Below are positions 54,285 through 63,039 of a stretch of 64,000 bases of DNA, piece after piece (within the stretch, counting starts at the first letter, position 1; every line of letters begins with the position of its first letter). The notes beneath the pieces were generated by a model. The model searched no databases. It was not told where the DNA came from and saw only the letters and a program-made list of their open reading frames with translations. The position numbers and the translations under genes were made by a program. Origin of the DNA: Murimonas intestini (GTDB lineage Bacteria > Bacillota > Clostridia > Lachnospirales > Lachnospiraceae); assembly GCF_024622195.1 (NCBI RefSeq), contig NZ_JANKBI010000025.1, forward strand, positions 1 through 64,000, read 5' to 3'.

Positions 54285-54324
54285 TTTCTTAGTCCTTTCC
54301 TTCTGCCATTTTTAATACGCCGCA

Positions 54325-54378
54325 AGGGCCTATATTACTGCATGGGAAGCTGCCCTCCCACGCAATAATATAGGCCCT
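54325..54378 (-). other. Long intercistronic hairpin between binding protein and GH2
   Basis: Arms 54325-54347 and 54356-54378 form a 23-bp stem (two G-T-type positions) with an 8-nt loop. No T run follows on the minus strand, so full termination is unlikely. Its place after the binding-protein gene fits an mRNA 3'-end stabiliser or partial attenuator that gives more binding protein than enzyme. Confidence 0.75.
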
Positions 54379-54380
54379 GT

Positions 54381-54406
54381 CCAGCATCGCTCTCCAGCGA
54401 TACTGG
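54381..54406 (-). other. Second intercistronic hairpin after the binding-protein gene
   Basis: CCAGCATCGCT (54381-54391) pairs with AGCGATACTGG (54396-54406), an 11-bp stem with one wobble position and a 4-nt loop, placed directly before the long hairpin in the direction of transcription. Confidence 0.65.
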
Positions 54407-54456
54407 TAAGGGCCCTGCTTGTACTTAACTAATTACTGTACTGATTACTGTAATAC

Positions 54457-56184
54457 TTATTGTGCTGCTGCCTCTTTGAACTCCTGCTGTATTGTCTGGT
54501 AATCAGATGACTCTACGATTCCCTGTACAAAGCTCTTCCATTCTTCTTCACCGATCTGTCCCATTACATACTGAGCGCACATTGTGTCAACGTCATCTGT
54601 AAGCACGTTCCATGTATTGTCATATGTTGCAGACTGAAGGTTCTGGATCGCATTTGTCATTCCTGTAGCAGCCAGGTCGCTGTATACGAATTCTTTGATT
54701 TCTTTTACTCTTGCAATATTTTCTTCAGAAGCTCCCTTTGCGCCCGGTCTCATAAACTTATCTGTTACCTGGTCCATATCTGTCTTTAAGAAGATCTGGT
54801 TCCATGCGCCCACATATCCGTCCTGTCTTGCTTTCTTGAATGCTTCATCAGTTGTATCTTTTGTTCCGTCTTCAAGCAGTGTGTAGTGAAGGCCTTCCAC
54901 GCCGTCTTTCATAACATCGTTGTATCCCGGGTACTGCTCTTCTGTTCCGTTGAATATCTCCATGATCTTCTGGATCTTTGCATCATCACACTTGGAGCTG
55001 ATAGCGATACAGGAGTCAACATCTGTGTAGTTCGGACTTACTGTGTATGCCTTAGGTCCTTTGACAGGCATCAGGCACCATGCTTCATATGTAGCCGGTG
55101 TGCTCTCGTCAAAGATCTTGTTGCTTGTCAGGTCAGCTGACTGGTTCCAGTTGTACCATGCACTTAAGAATGCCACTGAATTTCCAGCTTTCCACTTGGA
55201 TGTGTCAGAGTTATTTAATGCAAATTCAGGATCAATAGCGCCTGCATCATACAGATCTTTCATCCAGTTCAGGAAGTCAATATAGGAATCCTGGAACTGC
55301 ATATACTGGAAGTCACCATTTTCATCAACTGCCCAGTCTGTCTGTCCTGTAAATGCAATTGCAAATGCCTTGATGTAGTCATTCATAAATCCTTTTTTGC
55401 CGTCATCATAGAACTCTAAGCCATAGATCTTCTTGCCTTCGCCTTCTGAAGCTGCTTTTGAAAGGCCAATGAGGAAGTCTTTTAATTCATCCATTGTAGT
55501 CGGCTCTTCTGTAAAGCCATATTTCTCCATCAGGTCTTTACGCACTTCAATACCTGAGTTCTGTCCGCTTTCAGCTTTGCTTCTCGGCAGGATATAGATG
55601 CCGTCTTTATATTTTGTCTGAGCCCACATAGCGTCGTCCCAGTTCTTCATAACAGCATTTGTCTCAGCGATCCCGTTTCCATTGTCAAATAAATACGGTG
55701 TCATATCTACGAATACGCCAGCATCTACAGCCTGTGTGAAAATCGGATAATAGTAAGAACCATTTCCCTGTTTGCTGACCTGGATGACATCAGGAATACT
55801 GTCAGATGCGATAAGTGTATTTACCTTCTGGTCATAATCCTGATAGTTGATCCATTCAATTTCCAAATTTACATCGAATAAATCTTCCCAGTATTTCTCC
55901 ATATCGCTGCCTGCCTGAGGGCCATAACCCCAGTCAATACCCATGACAGAAATTGTCATACGGTCTCCTGATTTTGTGGTAGCTGCCTCAGTTGCCTCAA
56001 CTGCAGCAGTCTCTTTCTCTGCAGCCTTAGTTTCCTCTGCTGCTTCTGTCTTAGCAGCCTCTGTCTTGGCTTCAGTCTTGGCTTCTGTAGAATCTTTTTT
56101 TCCGTCTCCGCATCCTGCAAGGCTTCCCACAGCCAGAACTGCTGCCAGCCCAAATGCTACCTGATTACGAAAATTCTTTTTCAT
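54457..56184 (-). CDS. lplA: Solute-binding lipoprotein of the Lpl-type oligosaccharide importer
   Basis: A 575-residue substrate-binding lipoprotein for the two permeases upstream. Signal peptide with lipobox SLAGCGDG (Cys about 24), a Lys/Glu/Ala/Thr-rich tether (about 30-70) made of irregular EAKTEA-type repeats, and the mature family-1 domain (WGYGPQAGSDMEKYWEDLF, ASDSIPDVIQVSK, then a long C-terminal lobe). GGAGG fits the ATG at 56184 better than the one at 56190, which is too close. The gene name is given by analogy with the Bacillus lpl/ytcQ class. The likely cargo is the oligosaccharide degraded by the enzymes downstream. Confidence 0.88.
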   Translation of the reverse strand: MKKNFRNQVAFGLAAVLAVGSLAGCGDGKKDSTEAKTEAKTEAAKTEAAEETKAAEKETAAVEATEAATTKSGDRMTISVMGIDWGYGPQAGSDMEKYWEDLFDVNLEIEWINYQDYDQKVNTLIASDSIPDVIQVSKQGNGSYYYPIFTQAVDAGVFVDMTPYLFDNGNGIAETNAVMKNWDDAMWAQTKYKDGIYILPRSKAESGQNSGIEVRKDLMEKYGFTEEPTTMDELKDFLIGLSKAASEGEGKKIYGLEFYDDGKKGFMNDYIKAFAIAFTGQTDWAVDENGDFQYMQFQDSYIDFLNWMKDLYDAGAIDPEFALNNSDTSKWKAGNSVAFLSAWYNWNQSADLTSNKIFDESTPATYEAWCLMPVKGPKAYTVSPNYTDVDSCIAISSKCDDAKIQKIMEIFNGTEEQYPGYNDVMKDGVEGLHYTLLEDGTKDTTDEAFKKARQDGYVGAWNQIFLKTDMDQVTDKFMRPGAKGASEENIARVKEIKEFVYSDLAATGMTNAIQNLQSATYDNTWNVLTDDVDTMCAQYVMGQIGEEEWKSFVQGIVESSDYQTIQQEFKEAAAQ

Positions 56185-56271
56185 GTTCATTCCTCCTATA
56201 ATTATATTGTTTTTACTTTATTCAAAAACGCGCTGCGTTTTTGCTCATTATGGTAACTATGCTGATATCCA

Positions 56272-57198
56272 TCAGCCTTTTACTGCTCCTACCATCATAC
56301 CTGACTCAAAATACTTCTGCAGGAACGGATAGATGATAAGCACCGGAAGCACTACGACTACGACTGCCGCCATTCTCATAACTTCCTGGGGTACTGCGTT
56401 AACTACTGTTGTCTGGATATCCATGACATCCGAGATGTTTGATGAAAGCACAACCTTCTGTACATAAACCTGCAGTGTAGACTTTGATGTGGAAGTCATG
56501 TACATGATGGAATTGAAATATGTATTCCAGTAGCTCACGAATGAGAACAAGGTCATTGTGGCAAGCATTGCCTTGGAAAGCGGTATTACGATGGTACCGA
56601 AAATCTTCAGCTGTCCGCATCCGTCAATCTTTGCTGCTTCCTCCAGCTCAACCGGAAGCGACTGGAAGAAGGAACGCATTACCATGATATTCCAGGCCCC
56701 GCAGGCTGCCGGCAGGATAAGGGCAAAATAATTATCTATCAGATTAAGGCTCTTGATATTCATAAAGTTTGGCACCATACCTGCTGAAAACAGCATGGTT
56801 ATCATTACATATTTGTTAAGAAAACTTTTTCCCGGAACCGGCTTGGAAAGCATGTAAGCCAGCCCTGCGTTTAAAAGTACACTTAAGGGAACACCGACAG
56901 CGGTAATTATAAGTGTTGTTTTAAGGGAGTTCAGGAAACCTGAACCGCTCAAAATCAACTCGTATGCCGCCAGTGACCATTTCTTGGGCCAGAGCATAAA
57001 CTCTCCGGCCACATATGCAGTAGAATCTGTAAAGGAAAGAAGCACTACATATACAAAGGGTAAAATCATTGTTGCTGCCAACACGATCAGAAGAATCCAT
57101 AAAATTCCCTGATATACATTTTCTTTGGCTTTCATGCCAAGTTTGTTTCTCTTCTTTATTTGTCCTGAATACGCTCTCGTATTTGCACCGTCTGACAT
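56272..57198 (-). CDS. lplC: Lpl-type ABC permease, second subunit
   Basis: A 308-residue carbohydrate importer permease (CUT1 class) with six predicted helices and the EAA motif EEAAKIDGCGQLKIFGTIVIPL. C-terminus GMMVGAVKG is typical of LplC/YtcP. AAAGGAG precedes the ATG at 57198. Only binding protein and permeases are encoded here; the ATPase is probably a shared MsmX-type protein encoded elsewhere. Confidence 0.93.
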   Translation of the reverse strand: MSDGANTRAYSGQIKKRNKLGMKAKENVYQGILWILLIVLAATMILPFVYVVLLSFTDSTAYVAGEFMLWPKKWSLAAYELILSGSGFLNSLKTTLIITAVGVPLSVLLNAGLAYMLSKPVPGKSFLNKYVMITMLFSAGMVPNFMNIKSLNLIDNYFALILPAACGAWNIMVMRSFFQSLPVELEEAAKIDGCGQLKIFGTIVIPLSKAMLATMTLFSFVSYWNTYFNSIMYMTSTSKSTLQVYVQKVVLSSNISDVMDIQTTVVNAVPQEVMRMAAVVVVVLPVLIIYPFLQKYFESGMMVGAVKG

Positions 57199-57232
57199 TT
57201 CACAATCTCCTTTCTATCTTCCACATGATTGG

Positions 57233-58174
57233 TTACATAACGCCTTCATAACCTTTACGGCTGGTGATCCAGTTAGTGAAAATAACCAGGCCAGTATTGA
57301 TCACTGATTTAAACAGACCAATCGCTGTTGTGTAGGAGTACTGTGTACTGCCGGCTCCAATACTGTTGTTGTAGATATAAACTTCAAATACCTCCAGCTG
57401 TGATTTAACCATGGCATTATTCATAAGGAATACCTGTTCAAAGTCTACAGAAATGATGCTTCCCATTCTCAGGATCAGCATAACTGCTACTGTAGGCATG
57501 ATACTCGGAAGCGTAATCTTTAACATACACTGGAATCTGTTTGCGCCGTCCATCTTAGCTGCCTCATAAAGTGACTGGTCAATTCCTGAGATAGCAGCCA
57601 GATATACGATGGATCCCCATCCTACACTCTTCCAGAGCGACTGGATCACAATGATCAGATATATCCATTTAGAACTGAAGAGGTAAGCTGTTGACTCATG
57701 ACCCATAAACTCCGCAATCTTATTTACAAGTCCCTGCTCTGTTGACAGAAGGAAGAATGTAAGGCTGGCTACGATAGCCCATGACAGGAAATGAGGCAGG
57801 TAAACAGAAGTCTGAATAAACTTTTTAAATTTGGCATTCCTGACTTCATTCATAATGAGGGCAAGAATGATTGGTGCCGGGAACGTCAGCAGGTTCAGCC
57901 CACTGATGATCAGTGTGTTCTTCAGCATGTTATAGAATTTTGCATCCTGGAACAAAGTCTTGAAATGTTTAAGACCTACCCATGGACTTTCCAGAATCCC
58001 CAGATGTGGATTGTAATCCTGAAAGGCCATCAGAAGACCTCTCAGAGGCATGTAAGAAAACATGAATAATACAATCACACCGGGAATTCCTAATACATAA
58101 ATCCAGCGGTATTCATAGATTTGCTTTTTAAGTGTTTTTTTGGAAACGCTTACATTTTTTGATTTAGACGCCAT
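57233..58174 (-). CDS. lplB: Lpl-type ABC permease, first subunit
   Basis: A 313-residue CUT1-class permease with six predicted helices, the LplB/YteP-like FMFSYMPLRGLLMAFQDYN segment near residue 38 and the EAA motif YEAAKMDGANRFQCMLKITLP. The C-terminus TNWITSRKGYEGVM is typical. GGGAGG precedes the ATG at 58174. It is the first gene of the main transporter-glycosidase operon; a CcpA-like site lies over codons 5-10. Confidence 0.94.
   Translation of the reverse strand: MASKSKNVSVSKKTLKKQIYEYRWIYVLGIPGVIVLFMFSYMPLRGLLMAFQDYNPHLGILESPWVGLKHFKTLFQDAKFYNMLKNTLIISGLNLLTFPAPIILALIMNEVRNAKFKKFIQTSVYLPHFLSWAIVASLTFFLLSTEQGLVNKIAEFMGHESTAYLFSSKWIYLIIVIQSLWKSVGWGSIVYLAAISGIDQSLYEAAKMDGANRFQCMLKITLPSIMPTVAVMLILRMGSIISVDFEQVFLMNNAMVKSQLEVFEVYIYNNSIGAGSTQYSYTTAIGLFKSVINTGLVIFTNWITSRKGYEGVM
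58141..58154. promoter_or_regulatory. cre-like CcpA site at the start of lplB
   Basis: TGTAAGCGTTTCCA on the minus strand fits the catabolite-responsive element TGWAANCGNTNWCA in 13 of 14 positions and the looser WTGNAANCGNWNNCW form fully when read on the plus strand. Lying just inside the lplB coding region, it could act as a roadblock that reduces glycan-operon transcription in the presence of glucose. Confidence 0.55.
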
Positions 58175-58361
58175 TATACTTTTCCCTCCCGATCTTTTGT
58201 TTTACCGGCTGTAAACCGGCTCGCTCTTCGTCGTTAAGGACAGTATAAAGCTATTTATAAATTTTTTATATAGTAGTTATTCAACTTTTTTGAACAAATT
58301 TCATCTTTTTTTAATATATGATAATAAAAATTTCAAAAAAGCTCTTTCACTTTTTTACTGC

Positions 58362-58375
58362 TGTAAACACTTTCA
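58362..58375. promoter_or_regulatory. cre-like site upstream of lplB
   Basis: TGAAAGTGTTTACA on the minus strand matches TGWAANCGNTNWCA except for T in place of the central C. It lies in the 234-bp A+T-rich gap between the GHL6-like gene and lplB, where the operon promoter is expected (several TTGAAT/TATAAA-like boxes near 58240-58290, none decisive). Confidence 0.4.
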
Positions 58376-58408
58376 GCAATATTACTGTCTCGTTATGAAT
58401 ATCATCCT

Positions 58409-60388
58409 TTATTTTCCGCCTCCTGTATCCAGTACAAGTATCTCATATCCATTGATGCACGGGACTACTACTTTTCCTCCCTCTACAACCAATTCTGCTT
58501 TATTCACTACCGTATATGCTTTTTCAATCTCCTTCGGAAGATTCAGCTGCAGCTCTACCTGATTTACAACTGTACGCTCTTCTATAATATCAATCTTTTC
58601 TGATTTCCTGATAGGTATATAGGATAACAGATGAATGCAGTACCTGTTCTTCTGCGGCTGGTAACGCAGGTTGACTACCAGGCTGGAGGGACCATTGTGC
58701 CTTACCAGTCTGGAATCCAGAAGTTCATCCAATGCATTGCTGATTAGCTGCTTGCACCAAAACGGCGCACATACGCGGTACTGGCCGAACATTGGATGAG
58801 CCAGCAGGACGGTCCGCTCTGTTCTGACAGCTGCCGGGAAAAGTTCACCTTTATCTGATGGTGTATACACGTGTGAGCAGAATTTTTCCCGATCCCTCTG
58901 GAAATACTGCTTTCTTGCCTCCAGTAGAACCGCTCCTGATCCCACTGGGCGAATGGATTCACCCTTCATATAATGCACATACTCGCAACCCTCTTCCAAT
59001 CCTCTGGCCATGGTTCCTTCCGGCACCAGAAAACTCGGATACATCTTTTCCTCACCTTCATAATCTGCCTGGAAACACCGTGGATACCGTCCCCCCTGTG
59101 ACAGGCCTCCTTTACCGCAGGAAAGCACCCGGCCTCCGGCCTCCACATATTCGTCCAGCTTTTCCTGCATTTCCTCCGTCACTACCAGTTCATCCGGCAG
59201 TATAACAAGCTTATAACCGGCCAGCTCATACGAACAATCCACAATATCAAACTGAAGTCCCAGTTCCTCCAGCATCTGGGCAGCCCCCATAATACTTTTC
59301 GGAATCCTTTGTTCATAAATAGGTGGTTCTCCGGTTATCAGTGCAGCCTCTGTCACTGCCTCTGAAGGTCTGGCGTATTCTTCATATTCCTCAACCTGGC
59401 TGTACACCTTGCCGATCAGACGGTATGCGGCAGGATTCAGTTTACCGTATGGCTCCAGCTGGTCACCTATGGATATGGCAAAGCCATAACTAAGAATACG
59501 AAATGCCTCGAACTCCAGAGCAGCCAGATTCTTCAGTGAATGGAAATCTCCCCACTCCCTGTGGAACTTTCCTGTCATCCCCAGGCAGTCTTTGTTGAAT
59601 AACCTGACATACCGGGCCGTGATTGGAAAATGCAGGTACCCCCAGCCCGCCGGCAGGCTCTCCAGCTCAAAATGGCTGTATGCATCCTGGCTGGCAGCCG
59701 TACAAGGGCCTACATGACCTGCATTATAGAAAATAGTGCAGTCAGGTTTTCTTTCCCTTATTTTTCTGCTCATCCGTTCTTTAAATCTGTCAACTGTACT
59801 CTTAGTAAATGCCCGAACCGCTTCGTCATCCCGCATGTCAATACCAAGTGCCCTCATTTCTTTTCTGCAGGCGCTGCAGTAGCAAGGGCGTGTACCCACC
59901 ATATCAAAAAACAGTCCGTCCAGCTCATCACCCAGCAGATCCATCACTTCCATAGTGTGTTCTTCCAGGAATTTATAAAAATCTGTATTTACACAGAGTG
60001 CCTGGTCAAATCCTGAATCCACGAAAGAATGTCCTTCGTGTGAACCGTCCCTTTTGCGTACAAGCCACTCAGGATGGCGTTCTGCTGTGAACCGGTCCCA
60101 CTGTACAGCTATATATACAGGTGCCTTGATCCCTTCATGGTGCAGTGCCTTAACCTGTTCCTGTAGCAGATTCCGTTTCACCAGAGTAGGGTGTACCCTC
60201 TCTGGAAATTTCTGGGATGGGTAATACATAAATCCATGCACACACCTGGCAAACACTGTCATTGAGTTTACATGTGCGTCCTTCGCCATGGCGGCAAATT
60301 CTTCTCCGTTAAATTGTCCAGCCACATCCGGGATATATTCCGATGTGTGAAAATCCAGATGAACCTGCCTTGTTGGCAACTGTTTCAT
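58409..60388 (-). CDS. GHL6-type glycosidase with beta-galactosidase trimerisation-like domain (possible GH151-like fucosidase)
   Basis: A 659-residue protein. Residues about 1-330 read as a TIM barrel of the hypothetical glycosyl hydrolase 6 type (VHLDFHTSEYIPDVAGQFN, VYIAVQWDRFTAERHPEWL, DGLFFDMVG with a likely catalytic acidic residue, then a Cys pair CYCSAC). Residues about 350-560 resemble the glutamine-amidotransferase-like trimerisation domain of GH42 (YKLVILPDELVVTEEMQEKL, GGRVLSCG). This architecture occurs in GH151 alpha-L-fucosidases and in uncharacterised relatives. No signal peptide. GGAGG precedes the ATG at 60388. It lies upstream of the lpl operon on the same strand and probably belongs to the same regulon. 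Confidence 0.7.
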   Translation of the reverse strand: MKQLPTRQVHLDFHTSEYIPDVAGQFNGEEFAAMAKDAHVNSMTVFARCVHGFMYYPSQKFPERVHPTLVKRNLLQEQVKALHHEGIKAPVYIAVQWDRFTAERHPEWLVRKRDGSHEGHSFVDSGFDQALCVNTDFYKFLEEHTMEVMDLLGDELDGLFFDMVGTRPCYCSACRKEMRALGIDMRDDEAVRAFTKSTVDRFKERMSRKIRERKPDCTIFYNAGHVGPCTAASQDAYSHFELESLPAGWGYLHFPITARYVRLFNKDCLGMTGKFHREWGDFHSLKNLAALEFEAFRILSYGFAISIGDQLEPYGKLNPAAYRLIGKVYSQVEEYEEYARPSEAVTEAALITGEPPIYEQRIPKSIMGAAQMLEELGLQFDIVDCSYELAGYKLVILPDELVVTEEMQEKLDEYVEAGGRVLSCGKGGLSQGGRYPRCFQADYEGEEKMYPSFLVPEGTMARGLEEGCEYVHYMKGESIRPVGSGAVLLEARKQYFQRDREKFCSHVYTPSDKGELFPAAVRTERTVLLAHPMFGQYRVCAPFWCKQLISNALDELLDSRLVRHNGPSSLVVNLRYQPQKNRYCIHLLSYIPIRKSEKIDIIEERTVVNQVELQLNLPKEIEKAYTVVNKAELVVEGGKVVVPCINGYEILVLDTGGGK

Positions 60389-60431
60389 AATTTTCCTCCT
60401 GTTACTCCTTTGATAATTTATCTATTTCCCT

Positions 60432-60459
60432 TGTATAATTCAGTAATCCTTTATTACAA
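60432..60459 (-). promoter_or_regulatory. Promoter candidate for the GHL6-type gene
   Basis: TTGTAA (60459-60454) and TATACA (60437-60432) on the minus strand, spacer 16 bp, about 45 bp before the ATG at 60388. Confidence 0.4.
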
Positions 60460-60483
60460 TCCAATTCCGGAAGGTTAACAGCT

Positions 60484-61914
60484 CTATATAGCTGCTTTCA
60501 TCATTTTAAAACGTTTTTTATCTTTTTTTATTACTATAACTGCTGCTAGAATAGCTACAAATGCGACCGAGACATTGCTGACCATCATCACAATACCTAC
60601 GCTCTCGCTCCCAAGGCTCGTATACTGCTGCAAAAACCAAAGAACCGGAACCCTGAATATAAAAACACGGCTCATACTGATAATCAACGATATTTTTGTT
60701 TTGCCCAGTCCGTAAAGCAGGGCCATAACAGAAGAATTGATACCCAGAGGTATAAATCCCATTGCCTCATAGGTGAATATTTCTGCAATCAGCTGCTGAA
60801 ATTCCGGATTATTTTTGGCAAACATGCTGCTGATCTGCGGAAGGAACCCCATGGCTATCGCATAAGCAATTGCCCCTGCTGCCACGTTATAAACCATCAC
60901 CTTCTTAAAAGCATCCATAGCTCTGTCGTATCTTCCGGCACCGATATTCTGGCTGATCACAGATGCTGCCCCCTCCTGCAGTCCATTCTGCGGTGCAGCG
61001 GCAAATCCTCCCAGATTATTTGATACTCCCAGAGCACCAACAGTCAATACTCCGTACAAGGTACTCATAGAGTTCACCATCAGCTTACCAGCCGAGAACA
61101 GGGAACGTTCTACTATCAATGGAATTGACTGCACAATCATAGGCCATGTCAGATGTTTTTTAAAAGAAACATATTTTATTGAGAAACCAAAAGCGTTGTG
61201 CTCCCTTTTCATTCGAACCACCGCGACTATCATCAGCAGAGATTGTGATATAATAGTTGCCAGTGACATTGTTACGATATTTCCATGAAGGACATAAACA
61301 AAGAGCGCCGTCAGGAAGGTTTTTGCCAGAATCACCACAATATTAAGCTTCATGATCAGCTTTGTCTCACCTCTTGCCCTCTCTATGGCAATAAAAACAT
61401 TGTTGACAAATGAAACCACCATTCCGAAGAGCTGAAGCCTGAAATATGTACTGCCCTCCGCGATCAGTTCAACTGGTGTCTTCGCAAATGCCAGCACCTG
61501 GTTGGCAAAGGGAATAAGCATCAGGACAAACACTGAAAGAATACCGCACATGGCATAAAGTGTGCTTACTCTTTTCTTCAAAAGATCATATTTCCCCTGC
61601 CCATACGCTTCACTTATCTTCAGGCTGGCACCAATAGCAAGCCCTCCGCCCACAGCTGAAATTATGGAATTTATCTGGGCCAGATATGCCACAGCTGATA
61701 CTGTATTAGAACTGATATGTGATGCCATCATAGTATCCAATACACCAAACACCTGCCCCAGGCACTGGTACAGGCAAAGCGGCATGGCCACCTGCCAGAT
61801 CACTTTCCACATGCTCCCATTCAGAGTGAACTCTCTGAACTCTTTATCCTTCTTAGAAAGTTCGGTGCTTTTATCTTCTATCTGTTTTTTAGGTTCTTCC
61901 TGGCTGTCTTCCAT
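60484..61914 (-). CDS. MATE-family efflux transporter
   Basis: A 476-residue membrane protein with about 12 predicted helices in two related halves, typical of MATE exporters that use a Na+ or H+ gradient. MatE-type segments include IGASLKISEAYGQGKYDLLKK (shortened here by one residue at either end) and the second-half counterpart with QEGAASVISQNIGAGRYDRA. The first 30 residues are a charged cytoplasmic tail rich in Lys and Glu. Substrate unknown. AAAGGAGAAG precedes the ATG at 61914. It diverges from the AraC gene, which may regulate it; it is convergent with nothing and 95 nt upstream of the GHL6-type gene. Confidence 0.9.
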   Translation of the reverse strand: MEDSQEEPKKQIEDKSTELSKKDKEFREFTLNGSMWKVIWQVAMPLCLYQCLGQVFGVLDTMMASHISSNTVSAVAYLAQINSIISAVGGGLAIGASLKISEAYGQGKYDLLKKRVSTLYAMCGILSVFVLMLIPFANQVLAFAKTPVELIAEGSTYFRLQLFGMVVSFVNNVFIAIERARGETKLIMKLNIVVILAKTFLTALFVYVLHGNIVTMSLATIISQSLLMIVAVVRMKREHNAFGFSIKYVSFKKHLTWPMIVQSIPLIVERSLFSAGKLMVNSMSTLYGVLTVGALGVSNNLGGFAAAPQNGLQEGAASVISQNIGAGRYDRAMDAFKKVMVYNVAAGAIAYAIAMGFLPQISSMFAKNNPEFQQLIAEIFTYEAMGFIPLGINSSVMALLYGLGKTKISLIISMSRVFIFRVPVLWFLQQYTSLGSESVGIVMMVSNVSVAFVAILAAVIVIKKDKKRFKMMKAAI

Positions 61915-62036
61915 TTTGTCTTCTCCTTTTTATAAAAACCTTTTTTAACCTTGTACAGATTACCACAAAAACATGGGAGACTTCTACTGTTTTTTCATGA
62001 TATAGTCCTATTATTACAGATTTTTTGTTATTTCTA

Positions 62037-62064
62037 TTGAAATTTTTTTCGGTTATGGTATCCT
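62037..62064 (+). promoter_or_regulatory. Promoter candidate for the AraC gene
   Basis: TTGAAA (62037-62042) and TATCCT (62059-62064) on the plus strand with a 16-bp spacer, about 80 bp ahead of the preferred ATG at 62143. Confidence 0.45.
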
Positions 62065-62142
62065 TGTATTCAAGTGCTGCAAAAGGCTAAGCTGTTACCC
62101 GAGCGCTGCACAAAACCAATTTTATTAGAAAGGACAAAGACA

Positions 62143-62967
62143 ATGGACGATTTTCCATTTATCATAATGAACCAGCTGCGCAGAAGTAATTCTTACCGTA
62201 TGCCAGAGTCCCATACGCATAATACATATGAGCTTTATTATCTTCTGTCGGGAACTCAGAAATTCTTTATACAGCACTCTGTTTACTCCATGCACCCGCA
62301 TGATCTTGCTCTTGTTGTTCCCGGTACACTCCACAGGACCACTTATTCTGCCACCTCTAAACACGAACGGATTGTGATTATGTTTGAACAGGCATATATA
62401 CAGGAGATATTAGATTTCTTCCCATATATTATAGAAGAAGATTTTAACCTGAAACCAGTCATATCTGTTCCGGAAGACATGCAGGAGGAGGTAGACGGCC
62501 TGTTTTCCAGATTGTTTGTGGAGTATGAAAAAAAGGATGAATTTTCTGTTCGCATGATATCCCATCTTCTCTGCGGACTTCTCCTGCTTCTGACCAGATA
62601 CAGGAAATGTAAGGAAGAAACCATTATTCCTTCCAGTCCTCAGGATGAGGCCATCAGCCGCGCTGCCTATTTTATCAGCCAGTTCTATAACCAGCCTATC
62701 ACATTAGATGACGCAGCCAGGGCTGCCAGCCTTAGCGCTACTTACTTTTCAAAAAAGTTCAAGGCAGTAACAGGTTTCGGGTTCAAAGAATATCTCAACT
62801 CTATACGTATTCAAAAAGCCTGCAAAGAACTGCTCCGCACAAAAGATTCTGTGACAGACATCGCACTTCGCTGCGGTTTTGAGAACAGCAATTATTTCGG
62901 TGACCTGTTTTATAAAATAAATGGCGTATCCCCCCGGGCCTGGCGTCAAAAACACGGAAAAGTATAA
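62143..62967 (+). CDS. AraC-family transcriptional regulator with cupin sensor domain
   Basis: A 274-residue regulator. The N-terminal cupin (about 10-140, with SHTHNTYELYYLLSG) normally binds a sugar or related effector; the C-terminal AraC DNA-binding domain (about 172-270) has two helix-turn-helix units (ITLDDAARAASLSATYFSKK, then DIALRCGFENSNYFGDLFYK). AAAGGA about 9 nt before the ATG at 62143 is preferred over an upstream ATG at 62074. Divergent from the MATE gene and close to the glycan operon, so either may be its target. Confidence 0.92.
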   Translation: MDDFPFIIMNQLRRSNSYRMPESHTHNTYELYYLLSGTQKFFIQHSVYSMHPHDLALVVPGTLHRTTYSATSKHERIVIMFEQAYIQEILDFFPYIIEEDFNLKPVISVPEDMQEEVDGLFSRLFVEYEKKDEFSVRMISHLLCGLLLLLTRYRKCKEETIIPSSPQDEAISRAAYFISQFYNQPITLDDAARAASLSATYFSKKFKAVTGFGFKEYLNSIRIQKACKELLRTKDSVTDIALRCGFENSNYFGDLFYKINGVSPRAWRQKHGKV

Positions 62968-63039
62968 TCTCAATGCACACCAAAACACCTTGCAGGTTGG
63001 CGGCGTGTCAACAGTAATCCAAAAGCCTCTTTCTCCCAC

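Noticed and set aside
55955..56110. Repetitive tract near the start of the binding-protein gene as a CRISPR-like or regulatory repeat.
   Set aside because: It is irregular and encodes the Lys/Glu/Ala-rich tether of the lipoprotein; no spaced identical repeats.
62968..63039. Possible terminator after the AraC gene.
   Set aside because: Only weak partial complementarity (CACACC with GGCGTGT) and no T run; not enough to call.
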